Source: an uncultured Veillonella sp. (GTDB taxonomy: Bacteria > Bacillota > Negativicutes > Veillonellales > Veillonellaceae). From it: DNA of 39,332 nt. The translations under genes were made by a program, and so were the position numbers. The notes beneath the pieces were generated by a model. It was not told where the DNA came from and ran no database searches. It saw only the letters and a program-made list of their open reading frames with translations. The stretch is taken from assembly GCA_900544365.1 (NCBI GenBank), contig UQVF01000014.1, forward strand, positions 1 to 39,332, in the 5' to 3' direction. Shown here in pieces: positions 6,399 to 14,643 of this stretch. The first letter of the stretch is position 1, and each line of letters starts with the position of its first letter.

Positions 6399-9300
6399 AT
6401 GAGTCTTTTATCTCAAAAATTTAAGTTTCTTCGCAAGAAGGACGTATCTCCAACAGGCCATCAAATCACAGAAGAAGGTGGTCGTGAATGGGAAAATTTT
6501 TATCGTGACCGTTGGTCCTACGATAAAGTAGTCCGCACCACACATGGCGTAAACTGTACTGGTTCTTGTAGCTGGAATATTTACGTAAAAAATGGTGTTG
6601 TAGCGTGGGAAAATCAAGCAACTGATTATCCTAAAACACCAGATGATATGCCAGATTACGAACCACGTGGATGCCCTCGAGGATCTACTTTCTCTTGGTA
6701 TTTATACAGCCCACTACGCGTAAAATATCCATATGTACGTGGTGAATTGATCGAGCTTTGGAGAGAAGCGAAGAAAACTGCTAAAAATCCTATCGAAGCA
6801 TGGAAATCTATTGTAGAAGATCCTGAAAAAGCAAAACGTTATAAATCTGCTCGTGGTATGGGTGGCTTTGTACGTTCTACTTGGGATGAATCTACAGAAA
6901 TCGTAGCAGCTTCCTTATTATATACAGCAAAAACATATGGTCCAGACCGCAACGCAGGATTCTCTGTAATTCCAGCTATGTCCATGTTGTCATATGCAGG
7001 TGGTGCGCGTTTCTTGAACCTTATGGGTGGTACTCCACTTTCCTTCTATGACTGGTATGCTGATTTGCCGCCATCAAGCCCACAAGTTTGGGGTGAACAA
7101 ACTGATACACCAGAATCTGGTGACTGGTACAATGCAGGTTACATCATTACATGGGGTTCCAATGTACCATTGACTCGTACACCGGATGCTCACTTCTTGG
7201 CAGAAGTACGTTATAAAGGTACAAAAGTAGTCTCTGTATCTCCTGACTATGCAGAATCTACTACATTCTCCGATACTTGGTTGAATGTAAAAGCAGGTAC
7301 AGATGCAGCGATGGCAATGGCAATGGGTCATGTCATTCTGAAAGAATACTATGTAGATAAAGAAACTCCATATTTCAAAGAATATGCGAAAGAATTTACT
7401 GACTTACCATTCTTAGTACGTGTAGAAGAAATCAATGGTGCTTTACAAGCGGGCCGTTTCTTGAACAATCAAGATTTAGGTAGCACAGAAGATGGTGCTG
7501 ATTTCCATACAGTAGTGATCGATGAAATTACAAATACATTGGTAGCACCAAATGGTACATTAGGTGATCGTCATACAAATCCTAAAAAATGGAATTTACG
7601 TCTTGAAAACCGTGCAACAGGCGAGACAATCTCCCCTCGTTTATCTGTCATTGACCAACGTGATTCCGTTGCATTAGTAAAATTACCATACTTCGGCGAC
7701 GAAGCTCATGAAGGTATTATTGAACGTGCTATCCCTGTGATCACAGTACAAACTAAAGAAGGTCCTGTACAAGTGACAACTGTTTACGACTTGATTCTTG
7801 CTAACTACGGTATCGATCGTGGTTTAGGTGGTGAAGTGGCTACTAGCTATGAAGAAGACACTCCATATACTCCAGCATGGCAAGAAAAAATCACTGGCGT
7901 AAAAGCAGACGTAGTGATTCGTACAGCTCGTGAGTTTGCTGACAATGCAGAACAAACTAAAGGTCGTTCCATGATTATCATGGGTGCTGGTATCAACCAC
8001 TGGTATCATGCAGACGTAATTTACCGTACTATCCTTAACTTGATCATGTTCTGTGGTACAGAAGGCGTTAACGGCGGTGGCTGGGCTCACTATGTAGGAC
8101 AAGAAAAATTACGTCCAGTAGAAGGTTGGGCTGGCATTATGACAGCGAACGACTGGAGTAAAGCACCTCGTTTACAAAATGGTACATCTTGGTTCTACTT
8201 TGCTACAGAACAATATCGTTCTGACTGCATAGACTTAGCGGACCGTGTATCTAAATTGGCTACACCTCGTTACAGACACCCTGGTGACTATAACGTGTTG
8301 GCAGCTCGTTTAGGTTGGTTGCCGTCTTACCCTACTTTCAACCGTAACTATCAAGATTTAATCAACGATGCTCGTGCTACAGGCGCAGGTACTGAGGCAG
8401 AAATTAACCAATACATCGTACAAGCTTTGAAAAATAAAGAGTTGAAATTCTGCGTAGAAGATCCTTCTGCAAAAGAAAACCATCCTCGCAACTTGTTCGT
8501 ATGGCGTTCTAACTTGATTGGTTCCTCCTCTAAAGGTCATGAGTATTTCTTGAAATACTTATTGGGTACTAAAAATGGTGTAATTGAAGATGAAGATGCA
8601 CCAGTACGCCCAGAAGAAATCAACTGGCGTGAAGCTCCAGAAACAGGTAAATTAGATCTATTAATCGATATCGATTTCCGTATGGCTTCCACTGCGTTAT
8701 ATTCTGATATTGTATTCCCTGCAGCGACATGGTACGAAAAACAAGACTTATCTTCCACAGATATGCATCCATACGTGCACGTATTCCAAGCGGCTGTAGA
8801 TTGCGCATGGGACACTAAATCTGACTGGGATACATTCCGTACATTAGCAGAAACAGTATCTCGCGTAGCAAAAGAATCCGGTTTCACTGAATACGAAGAT
8901 ATCGTAGCGCAACCATTGGGTCATGACAGCCCAGGTGAAGTGGCTCAACCATTGGGTAAAGTATTAGACTGGAGCAAAGGTGAATGTGAACCTATTCCAG
9001 GTAAAACAATGCCAAATCTTGTACACGTAAAACGTGACTACAGTAAAATCTTTGAAAAATTCATTGGCTTAGGTCCTAATATTGAAAATAAAGTGGGCGC
9101 TCATGGTTTATCATGGGATGTATCTGATGCTTACCAATCCTTATATGAACAAAATGGTACTATCAATCAACCAGGTTTCGTATCTCATGGTCGTCCAAGC
9201 ATCTATGAAGCGCGTGAAGCTTGTAATGTTGTGTTAACATTGTCTTCTTGTACGAATGGTAAATTGGCAGTTCGTTCCTGGCAAGCAATGGAAGAAAAAA

Positions 9301-10073
9301 CAGGCTTAACAGATCTTCAAAAGAATGCAAAAGGTCGTGAAGAAGAACGTATTACCTTTGAAGATATGGTTCGTCAACCACGCTTTATCATTCCATCTGT
9401 AACAAGTACAGGTAAAAATAATAAAGACCGTCGTTACTCTCCATTTACAACATCTACTGAGGATAAAGTTCCATTCCGTACCATTACTGGTCGTCAATCC
9501 TTCTATTGTGACCATGAAATGATGCGTGATTATGGCGAGGCTATGGCGCTTTATAAACCAGTCTTGTCTTACGCACCAGTGAAAGGTGATTACGCACAAG
9601 AAGGTGTTCCTCAAATTACATTGAAATACTTAACACCACATAATAAATGGTCTACTCATAGTATGTACTTCGATAGCCAACAATTATTAACATTGTTCCG
9701 TGGTGGACAAACAATTTGGTTGAACGAAGATGATGCGAAGGAAATCAATGTCCAAGATAATGATTGGGTAGAAGCTTTCAATAAAAACGGTATCGTTGCA
9801 GCTCGTGCAGTAGTATCCCCACGTATTCCTCGTGGTATTTCTTACATGCACCATGCCCAAGACCGTCACATCAACGTACCTGCTGCGCAAATTAAAAAAC
9901 AACGCGGTGGTACACACAATGCACCAACTCACATTCATTTGAAACCAACGCATATGATTGGTGGTTATGGTCAATTAAGTTATGGATTCAATTATTATGG
10001 CCCAACTGGCAATCAACGGGATATGACTATTGTGGCTCGTAAAATGAAGGAGGTAGATTGGCTTGAAGATTAA
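6399..10073 (+). CDS. narG: Respiratory nitrate reductase, alpha subunit
   Basis: A 1224-residue molybdenum-bisMGD enzyme that reduces nitrate to nitrite. The FS0 iron-sulfur site is visible as HGVNCTGSCSWNIYVKNG with the next cysteine in EPRGCPRGSTFSWYLY, including the His ligand typical of NarG. The Asp expected to bind Mo lies in ESGDWYNAGYIITWGSN. Sequence follows E. coli NarG closely from start to end. No twin-arginine leader is seen, in line with a cytoplasm-facing NarGHI. ATG has AAGGAGG at 6385-6391. It is the first gene of narGHJI and overlaps narH. Confidence 0.98.
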   Translation: MSLLSQKFKFLRKKDVSPTGHQITEEGGREWENFYRDRWSYDKVVRTTHGVNCTGSCSWNIYVKNGVVAWENQATDYPKTPDDMPDYEPRGCPRGSTFSWYLYSPLRVKYPYVRGELIELWREAKKTAKNPIEAWKSIVEDPEKAKRYKSARGMGGFVRSTWDESTEIVAASLLYTAKTYGPDRNAGFSVIPAMSMLSYAGGARFLNLMGGTPLSFYDWYADLPPSSPQVWGEQTDTPESGDWYNAGYIITWGSNVPLTRTPDAHFLAEVRYKGTKVVSVSPDYAESTTFSDTWLNVKAGTDAAMAMAMGHVILKEYYVDKETPYFKEYAKEFTDLPFLVRVEEINGALQAGRFLNNQDLGSTEDGADFHTVVIDEITNTLVAPNGTLGDRHTNPKKWNLRLENRATGETISPRLSVIDQRDSVALVKLPYFGDEAHEGIIERAIPVITVQTKEGPVQVTTVYDLILANYGIDRGLGGEVATSYEEDTPYTPAWQEKITGVKADVVIRTAREFADNAEQTKGRSMIIMGAGINHWYHADVIYRTILNLIMFCGTEGVNGGGWAHYVGQEKLRPVEGWAGIMTANDWSKAPRLQNGTSWFYFATEQYRSDCIDLADRVSKLATPRYRHPGDYNVLAARLGWLPSYPTFNRNYQDLINDARATGAGTEAEINQYIVQALKNKELKFCVEDPSAKENHPRNLFVWRSNLIGSSSKGHEYFLKYLLGTKNGVIEDEDAPVRPEEINWREAPETGKLDLLIDIDFRMASTALYSDIVFPAATWYEKQDLSSTDMHPYVHVFQAAVDCAWDTKSDWDTFRTLAETVSRVAKESGFTEYEDIVAQPLGHDSPGEVAQPLGKVLDWSKGECEPIPGKTMPNLVHVKRDYSKIFEKFIGLGPNIENKVGAHGLSWDVSDAYQSLYEQNGTINQPGFVSHGRPSIYEAREACNVVLTLSSCTNGKLAVRSWQAMEEKTGLTDLQKNAKGREEERITFEDMVRQPRFIIPSVTSTGKNNKDRRYSPFTTSTEDKVPFRTITGRQSFYCDHEMMRDYGEAMALYKPVLSYAPVKGDYAQEGVPQITLKYLTPHNKWSTHSMYFDSQQLLTLFRGGQTIWLNEDDAKEINVQDNDWVEAFNKNGIVAARAVVSPRIPRGISYMHHAQDRHINVPAAQIKKQRGGTHNAPTHIHLKPTHMIGGYGQLSYGFNYYGPTGNQRDMTIVARKMKEVDWLED

Positions 10074-11490
10074 GGCTCAAGTATCTATGGTCCTAAATTT
10101 AGACAAGTGTCTAGGCTGTCACACATGTTCTGTCACTTGTAAAAATACATGGACAAACCGCGAAGGTGCGGAATATATGTACTTTAATAACGTAGAAACT
10201 CGTCCAGGTGTTGGTTATCCACGTCATTGGGAAGACCAAGAAAAATGGAAAGGTGGTTGGACTGTTGATAGCGATGGAAAATTAGCATTAGCGACAGGTT
10301 CCAAGACAAATCGCTTGATGAAATTGTTCTACCATCCAGAACAGCCTGAGTTGAAAGATTACTTTGAACCATGGACATATGACTATGAAACATTGATTCA
10401 CTCTGGTCGTAAAAATAACCAACCAGTAGCACGTCCTCGTTCTTTAGTGACTAAAGAACGCATGGAAATCAAATGGGGTCCTAACTGGGATGACGATTTG
10501 GCTGGTGGTGAACACGCTCGTTCTGATGTGAACTTAGCAAAAATGGGCGAAGATATCGTGTTCGATTACGAAAAAGTATTCATGCGCTATTTACCTCGTC
10601 TATGTAATCACTGCTTAAATCCAGCCTGTGTGGCAGCTTGCCCATCTGGTGCGATTTATAAACGTGATGAAGACGGTGTAGTTCTTGTATCTCAAGATGT
10701 ATGTCGTGGCTGGCGCCATTGCATACCATCTTGTCCATACAAAAAAATCTTCTACAACTGGGAAACAAATAAAGCTGAAAAATGCGTATTCTGTTACCCA
10801 CGTTTGGAAAATGGTTTACCACAAATCTGTGCGGAAACTTGCGTAGGTAGAATGCGTTATGTAGGCGTTGTATTCTATGATATGGATAAAGTAGAAGCAG
10901 CTGCGGCTACAAAAAATGATACAGATATTTATGAAAATACAGTGGATTTGATTTTAGACCCTAATGATCCAGAAGTAGTGAAAGCGGCTCGTGCGGAAGG
11001 TATTGGTGAAGCTTGGATTAAAGCAGCCCAAAAATCTCCAGTCTACAAGTTGATCAAAGAATGGAAAGTGGGCTTGCCACTACATCCAGAATATCGTACA
11101 TTGCCAATGGTTTGGTATGTGCCACCATTGAGCCCAATCGTACAACGTATTACATCTGAAGTATACTTACCAGATGCAAATGAAATGCGTGTACCGGTAC
11201 AATATCTTGCAAATCTATTCACAGCAGGTAATGCAGATGCCTTAGCTCGTGTGTTACAACGTGTATTAGATATGCGTGAATACATGCGTCGTCGTGATGT
11301 AGGTGGAGATGCTCCTCAACATCCAGTAGACTTAACAGAAGATCAAATGTATGACATGTACAAATTATTAGCTTTGTCTAAATACAATGATCGTTTCGTA
11401 ATTCCTACAGATATCAAAGCGTCTCGTGAAGGTCGCGCAGATATGCAACATAAACGTGGTTTTGCCTGTCCTACAGGGGGATGTCAATAA
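10063..11490 (+). CDS. narH: Respiratory nitrate reductase, beta subunit
   Basis: A 475-residue electron-transfer subunit with four iron-sulfur clusters. Cysteine groups are seen in DKCLGCHTCSVTCKN, CNHCLNPACVAACPSGAIY, CRGWRHCIPSCPYKK and CVFCYPR. The Trp in CRGWRHC takes the place of a cysteine, as in E. coli NarH, and marks the 3Fe-4S cluster. The start is TTG at 10063, supported by AAGGAGG at 10047-10053; no ATG lies in frame nearby. It overlaps the narG end by 11 bp, so the subunits are translationally coupled. Confidence 0.97.
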   Translation: MKIKAQVSMVLNLDKCLGCHTCSVTCKNTWTNREGAEYMYFNNVETRPGVGYPRHWEDQEKWKGGWTVDSDGKLALATGSKTNRLMKLFYHPEQPELKDYFEPWTYDYETLIHSGRKNNQPVARPRSLVTKERMEIKWGPNWDDDLAGGEHARSDVNLAKMGEDIVFDYEKVFMRYLPRLCNHCLNPACVAACPSGAIYKRDEDGVVLVSQDVCRGWRHCIPSCPYKKIFYNWETNKAEKCVFCYPRLENGLPQICAETCVGRMRYVGVVFYDMDKVEAAAATKNDTDIYENTVDLILDPNDPEVVKAARAEGIGEAWIKAAQKSPVYKLIKEWKVGLPLHPEYRTLPMVWYVPPLSPIVQRITSEVYLPDANEMRVPVQYLANLFTAGNADALARVLQRVLDMREYMRRRDVGGDAPQHPVDLTEDQMYDMYKLLALSKYNDRFVIPTDIKASREGRADMQHKRGFACPTGGCQ

Positions 11491-12014
11491 TGAATGATGC
11501 TCAGAAAATAGCGCTCATTGCGTCTTTTCTGCTTCGTTATCCCGATGCTACTTGGTACGATGAATTACAAGAATGGAAGGGGGACGCAACATCTGTTGCG
11601 CACCCTCAACTCCGTCAAGCATTGTTAGAATTCTTCGACTATGTGGAAGAAACATCTCGTAAAGAGTTTGAAGATCAATATGTGCGTACTTTTGACTTTA
11701 GTCAAAATACGAATATGTATTTATCTACTTATGAATTACAAGGTACAGGGGAACAAGCAGAAGAACTTGTGAAATACAAAGCATTTTTCCTTGAAAATGG
11801 CTATGACTTACCAAAAGAAATGCCAGACTTTGTCCCAGCTATTCTTGAATTATGTGCGCTTATCGAAGAAGAAAAAGCAAAAGAAATTTATGAATACTGT
11901 AAACCAAAATTAGAATATATCCGGGAGCGTTTTATTGAAGCGAAACTTCCGTATGCATTCTTATTTGATGTTATTTTATCTGTTGCTAATGGATTGGAGG
12001 ACGGTGTACTATGA
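11490..12014 (+). CDS. narJ: Nitrate reductase molybdenum cofactor assembly chaperone
   Basis: The 174-residue NarJ/TorD-family chaperone helps insert cofactor into apo-NarG and keeps it from premature membrane attachment. It is acidic and helical, and contains YVEETSRKEFEDQYVRTFDF, typical of NarJ. The ATG at 11490 overlaps the narH stop (TAATG) and has AGGGGG 9 nt upstream. An in-frame ATG at 11481 would sit directly on that site. The end overlaps narI (ATGA). Confidence 0.93.
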   Translation: MNDAQKIALIASFLLRYPDATWYDELQEWKGDATSVAHPQLRQALLEFFDYVEETSRKEFEDQYVRTFDFSQNTNMYLSTYELQGTGEQAEELVKYKAFFLENGYDLPKEMPDFVPAILELCALIEEEKAKEIYEYCKPKLEYIRERFIEAKLPYAFLFDVILSVANGLEDGVL

Positions 12015-12682
12015 GTTTATTTCTATGGGGCGCCCTGCCTTATATCGCTTTCACCTTCTTAGTCGTAGGGACTCTTGTTCGTTTCTTTTACTTTGAAAGA
12101 AATTGGACTACTAAATCAAGTCAATTTTTAGAAAAGAAACAATTGCGTATTGCAAACCCATTATTCCACTTTGGTTTGCTTTGCGTAATCGGTGGTCACG
12201 TGGTAGGGGTATTAATTCCTAAAACTTGGACTGCTATGATCGGTGTGGATGACCATATGTATCATGCTGGTGCTTTATATATGGGTGCTGTAGCTGGTTT
12301 CCTATTTATCGTAGGTTTCTTGATGTTGATGAAACGTCGTTTCACAACACCTACATTACGTGCGAACACATCTAAAATGGATGTATGGTTATATGTATTC
12401 TTTACACTAGCTATCTTTAGTGGTATGGCTGGTACATTATTGAATGCATCTGGATTCTTTGACTATCGTGTGTCTATTGGACCTTGGTTCCGTAGCGTAT
12501 TGATGGCCATGCCAGATCCATCTTTAATGGAAAACGTTCCTGGTATCTTTAAGTTCCATATGCTATCCTGGATGATTGTGGCTATCGTATTCCCATTCAG
12601 CCGTTTAGTACATTGCTTGAGTGTACCATTTAACTACTTGGCACGACCATTTATCGTGTATCGTAAACGAGACCGTCGCTAG
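12011..12682 (+). CDS. narI: Respiratory nitrate reductase, gamma subunit (cytochrome b)
   Basis: A 223-residue membrane protein with five hydrophobic segments. It oxidises quinol and passes electrons to NarH through two b hemes. Candidate heme His residues appear in FHFGLLCVIGGHVVG and FKFHMLSWMIVAIVF with RLVHCLSVP. Length matches E. coli NarI (225). The ATG overlaps the narJ stop and GGAGG lies upstream. It ends the operon; a hairpin repeat with a T-run follows. Confidence 0.96.
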   Translation: MSLFLWGALPYIAFTFLVVGTLVRFFYFERNWTTKSSQFLEKKQLRIANPLFHFGLLCVIGGHVVGVLIPKTWTAMIGVDDHMYHAGALYMGAVAGFLFIVGFLMLMKRRFTTPTLRANTSKMDVWLYVFFTLAIFSGMAGTLLNASGFFDYRVSIGPWFRSVLMAMPDPSLMENVPGIFKFHMLSWMIVAIVFPFSRLVHCLSVPFNYLARPFIVYRKRDRR

Positions 12683-12692
12683 TTTTCTCTAT

Positions 12693-12869
12693 GAAAGTCT
12701 GTGGCGTTCCTGTCTAAGATAAAAATAATAAAGACCGCAATACATCCCCTCAGAAACGGCATTTCATGATGTTTCTTCGGAGGTATATTGCGGTCTTTTT
12801 GTGTTTGTATGATTTAGGTAGTAAAGGAACGCCACAAGGCTTTCTACGAGAAAGGGGCGCTCCTTGGGG
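12693..12869 (+). repeat. Hairpin repeat copy A (also probable narI terminator)
   Basis: The 67-nt core (12731-12797) is an imperfect hairpin with outer arms AAGACCGCAATA and TATTGCGGTCTT, followed by TTTTT. Inner arms are AGAAAC and GTTTCT, and the tip is CAT-TTC-ATG. Around it, GTGGCGTTCCT (12701-12711) is perfectly complementary to AGGAACGCCAC (12825-12835), and a third arm GGCGCTCCTT (12856-12865) could compete for the second. Confidence 0.85.
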
Positions 12870-12887
12870 TTGTCTCTTGGTTTGTTA

Positions 12888-13061
12888 TGTAGCCTATGGC
12901 ATTCTTGTCTAATATAATAAAAATAAAGACCGCAATACACCCCCTCAGAAACGGCATTTCATGATGTTTCTTCGGAGGTATATTGTGGTCTTTTTGTGTT
13001 TGTGTGATTCGGGTAGTAAGGAAACGCCACAAGGCTACTACTCGTAACGGCGTTCCTCGGG
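12888..13061 (+). repeat. Hairpin repeat copy B
   Basis: The core (12926-12992) is nearly identical to copy A, with one change in the outer stem turning a C-G pair arm into a G-T pair. It ends with TTTTT. The outer flank starts TGTAGCCTATGGCATTC, its partner arm is GGAAACGCCACAAGGCTAC near 13020-13038, and the third arm GGCGTTCCTC is at 13049-13058. Confidence 0.85.
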
Positions 13062-13131
13062 TGTTAGTGCGGTATTATCTGTAAACTTGCGCGTTGCTTA
13101 GTTTGCTAGTTGAAATAGCATTAAAATTAAG

Positions 13132-13160
13132 TAAACATTACGAATACATTATGCTATAAT
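13132..13160 (+). promoter_or_regulatory. Promoter of the holin-like toxin gene
   Basis: A TGC-extended -10 (TGCTATAAT, 13152-13160) has a weak -35 TAAACA (13132-13137) 17 bp upstream. The expected start is near 13167, about 59 nt before the toxin ATG. Confidence 0.65.
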
Positions 13161-13225
13161 GAAAACATAAGAGTTATCAACGTGAGTTGGGCTCGTCTCT
13201 TCCTACTATAGGAGGAGGTGATACT

Positions 13226-13306
13226 ATGACTACATATGAAAAGTTATCTTTATTGATTCAATTTTCTATGTTAATCGTAGAAGTTATTCGTTGCTTTTTT
13301 AGTTAA
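13226..13306 (+). CDS. Putative holin-like type I toxin
   Basis: A 26-residue peptide reading MTTYEKLSLLIQF then SMLIVEVIRCFFS. It matches the style of the Hol_Tox/TxpA-like family of small membrane toxins (MxTYExLSLxIQFxxLI), which are normally held in check by an antisense RNA. One hydrophobic helix fills the middle. The ribosome binding site GGAGGAGGTG (13211-13220) is very strong. A stem-loop and a terminator follow. The family assignment is by recognition; toxicity and the antitoxin RNA are inferred. Confidence 0.75.
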   Translation: MTTYEKLSLLIQFSMLIVEVIRCFFS

Positions 13307-13313
13307 TGAAAAC

Positions 13314-13353
13314 GCCTAACGAAATGAGGTTTCACGGATCTCACACGTTAGGC
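13314..13353 (+). other. Stem-loop in the toxin 3' region
   Basis: GCCTAACG (13314-13321) pairs with CGTTAGGC (13346-13353), and inner TGAG/CTCA could extend the structure. No T-run follows. GCCTAACG recurs at 13383-13390 in the next hairpin, so the first arm or the second could pair with 13346-13353 only one at a time. This is a likely target for an antisense RNA. Confidence 0.55.
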
Positions 13354-13380
13354 ATAATCAATTTTGTTACATTTTGAGAT

Positions 13381-13419
13381 GAGCCTAACGCCTCGAACAC
13401 GTTGGTGGCTCTTCTTTTT
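13381..13419 (+). terminator. Terminator of the toxin transcript
   Basis: GAGCC (13381-13385) and GGCTC (13407-13411), with inner AACG/CGTT, are followed by TTCTTTTT. Confidence 0.65.
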
Positions 13420-13458
13420 ACAAGTTAAGTATAGCATAGGAGAGTATTAAATACAATT

Positions 13459-13524
13459 GTCACTTGTTCCGCTATGTATCGTCACTTGTTCCGCTATGTA
13501 TCGTCACTTGTTTTGCTATGTAGC
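13459..13524 (+). repeat. 22-bp tandem repeat, three units
   Basis: GTCACTTGTTCCGCTATGTA plus two bases is repeated at 13459, 13481 and 13503. The third unit has TT for CC and GC for the final TC. It runs directly into the TGTAGCC start of hairpin repeat copy C. Confidence 0.9.
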
Positions 13525-13690
13525 CTATGGCGTTCGTAATTGAATAAGCAAAGGGAAGAGCACGGTATACCCCTCACAAACGGTATTTCATAATGTTTGT
13601 TCGTGGCACACCGTGCTCTTCTTGTGTTTATGTGATTCAGATAGCAAGGAAACGCCACAAGGCTACTACTCGTAACGGCGTTCCTCAGGG
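13519..13690 (+). repeat. Hairpin repeat copy C
   Basis: The core (13555-13621) has a second outer-stem class, GAAGAGCACGGT against ACCGTGCTCTTC, and inner arms ACAAAC/GTTTGT. The tip is TAT-TTC-ATA, compensating the CAT/ATG of copies A and B. The tail is TTCTTG, a poorer terminator run. Flanking arms are TAGCCTATGGCGTTC (13521-13535), AAGGAAACGCCACAAGGCTA (from 13646) and third arm GGCGTTCCTC (13677-13686). Confidence 0.85.
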
Positions 13691-13774
13691 TTATTAATAT
13701 GTAAATGATATGTCTTATCTAATATGAATGCGTAAAATGTCTGTATATTATGAGAAATTCATACTTATCTATTC

Positions 13775-13803
13775 TTTACAATGATAATTGATATTGTTAT
13801 ACT
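13775..13803 (+). promoter_or_regulatory. Promoter with possible Fur box, ferric-reductase-like gene
   Basis: TTTACA (13775-13780) and TATACT (13798-13803) have 17 bp spacing. The spacer contains AATGATAAT followed by TGATATTG. By eye it matches about 13 of 19 positions of the Fur consensus when aligned from 13778. Iron control would suit the gene, but the match is only moderate. Confidence 0.55.
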
Positions 13804-13858
13804 TTAATAGTATGAATTTTTTATTTTGGTATTATTGGATAAGGGGTGTCATGTGACA

Positions 13859-14464
13859 ATGGAAAGTTCAGGACAAAAGCAGTTTAAGAGCAAGTACCAT
13901 ATTTTAGTGTGGATTGCTCTGTTATCGCTAGCTTTAATTGGTATGGTTGAGTATGGCTATTATTTACAAAATAGACCTCCATTCAAATGGCAGATTTATT
14001 TAGGTTTAATTCCATTTTCATCTTGGGTGATATTAACGTATTTGACAACGAAACCAAAATGGTTTACTACACGTTATAATGTAGGTGAAATGTACAAGGT
14101 ACACCGTATTGTAGGGATTGTAGTAACGGCAATGTTAGGTATTCATTGGTATGAATATTTTGGTCATGCTAAAACAGCATTAGGCTGGTGGGGCGGTTAT
14201 GTAGCTCTTGTAGGGATGTTTATTGCGTTCCTAGTGGGTATTTTATTCCTAACTCCATGGTTTAAAGGTATTGCTACATCTATGCCTCGTAAAGCAGCTG
14301 TTTGGATTCATAGATTGAATTTGGTAGCGTTAATTGGTGCTAATATTCACGTGCATGGATTTAAACGATTATCTGCGATGGTTCCATTCTTACAAGTATA
14401 TGATGTACTTACGTATGGATTGGTGATTTATTATATCTATTGGATGATTAAGAAAAGAAACTAG
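13859..14464 (+). CDS. Ferric-reductase-like transmembrane protein (cytochrome b type)
   Basis: A 201-residue membrane protein beginning MESSGQKQFKSKYHILVW, with about six hydrophobic segments. Paired His residues in two helices, VHRIVGIVVTAMLGIHWYEY and WIHRLNLVALIGANIHVHGF, resemble the bis-heme site of ferric-reductase-like (FRD/YedZ-type) domains. There is no flavin or NAD domain, so it would need a partner. The ATG at 13859 follows AAGGGG; an in-frame TTG at 13826 lies upstream without a site. It sits between hairpin repeats and has a promoter with a possible Fur box. The substrate is unknown. Confidence 0.75.
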   Translation: MESSGQKQFKSKYHILVWIALLSLALIGMVEYGYYLQNRPPFKWQIYLGLIPFSSWVILTYLTTKPKWFTTRYNVGEMYKVHRIVGIVVTAMLGIHWYEYFGHAKTALGWWGGYVALVGMFIAFLVGILFLTPWFKGIATSMPRKAAVWIHRLNLVALIGANIHVHGFKRLSAMVPFLQVYDVLTYGLVIYYIYWMIKKRN

Positions 14465-14471
14465 CTCCCCT

Positions 14472-14643
14472 ATGCAATCTTGTGGTGAACCTCGATTCAC
14501 AAAATAGAAAGGCGTGGCACATTCCTTCGCAAACGGTATTTCATAATGTTTGCTCAGGAACATGCCACGCCTTTTTGTGTTTGTTGAATTTAGGTACTAA
14601 AGGGCACCACAAGATATGCTACGTACAACTGCGTTCCTCAGGG
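14472..14643 (+). repeat. Hairpin repeat copy D (terminator of the upstream gene)
   Basis: The core (14508-14574) uses a third outer-stem class, AAAGGCGTGGCA against TGCCACGCCTTT, with inner arms GCAAAC/GTTTGC and middle arms TTCCT/AGGAA. TTTTT follows. Flanking arms TCTTGTGGTG (14478-14487) and CACCACAAGA (14605-14614) are perfectly complementary although their sequence differs from those in the other copies. Confidence 0.85.

Noticed and set aside
12844..13032. Minus-strand open frame over repeat B
   Set aside because: It is a translation of the hairpin repeat and its flanks, with no start signal.
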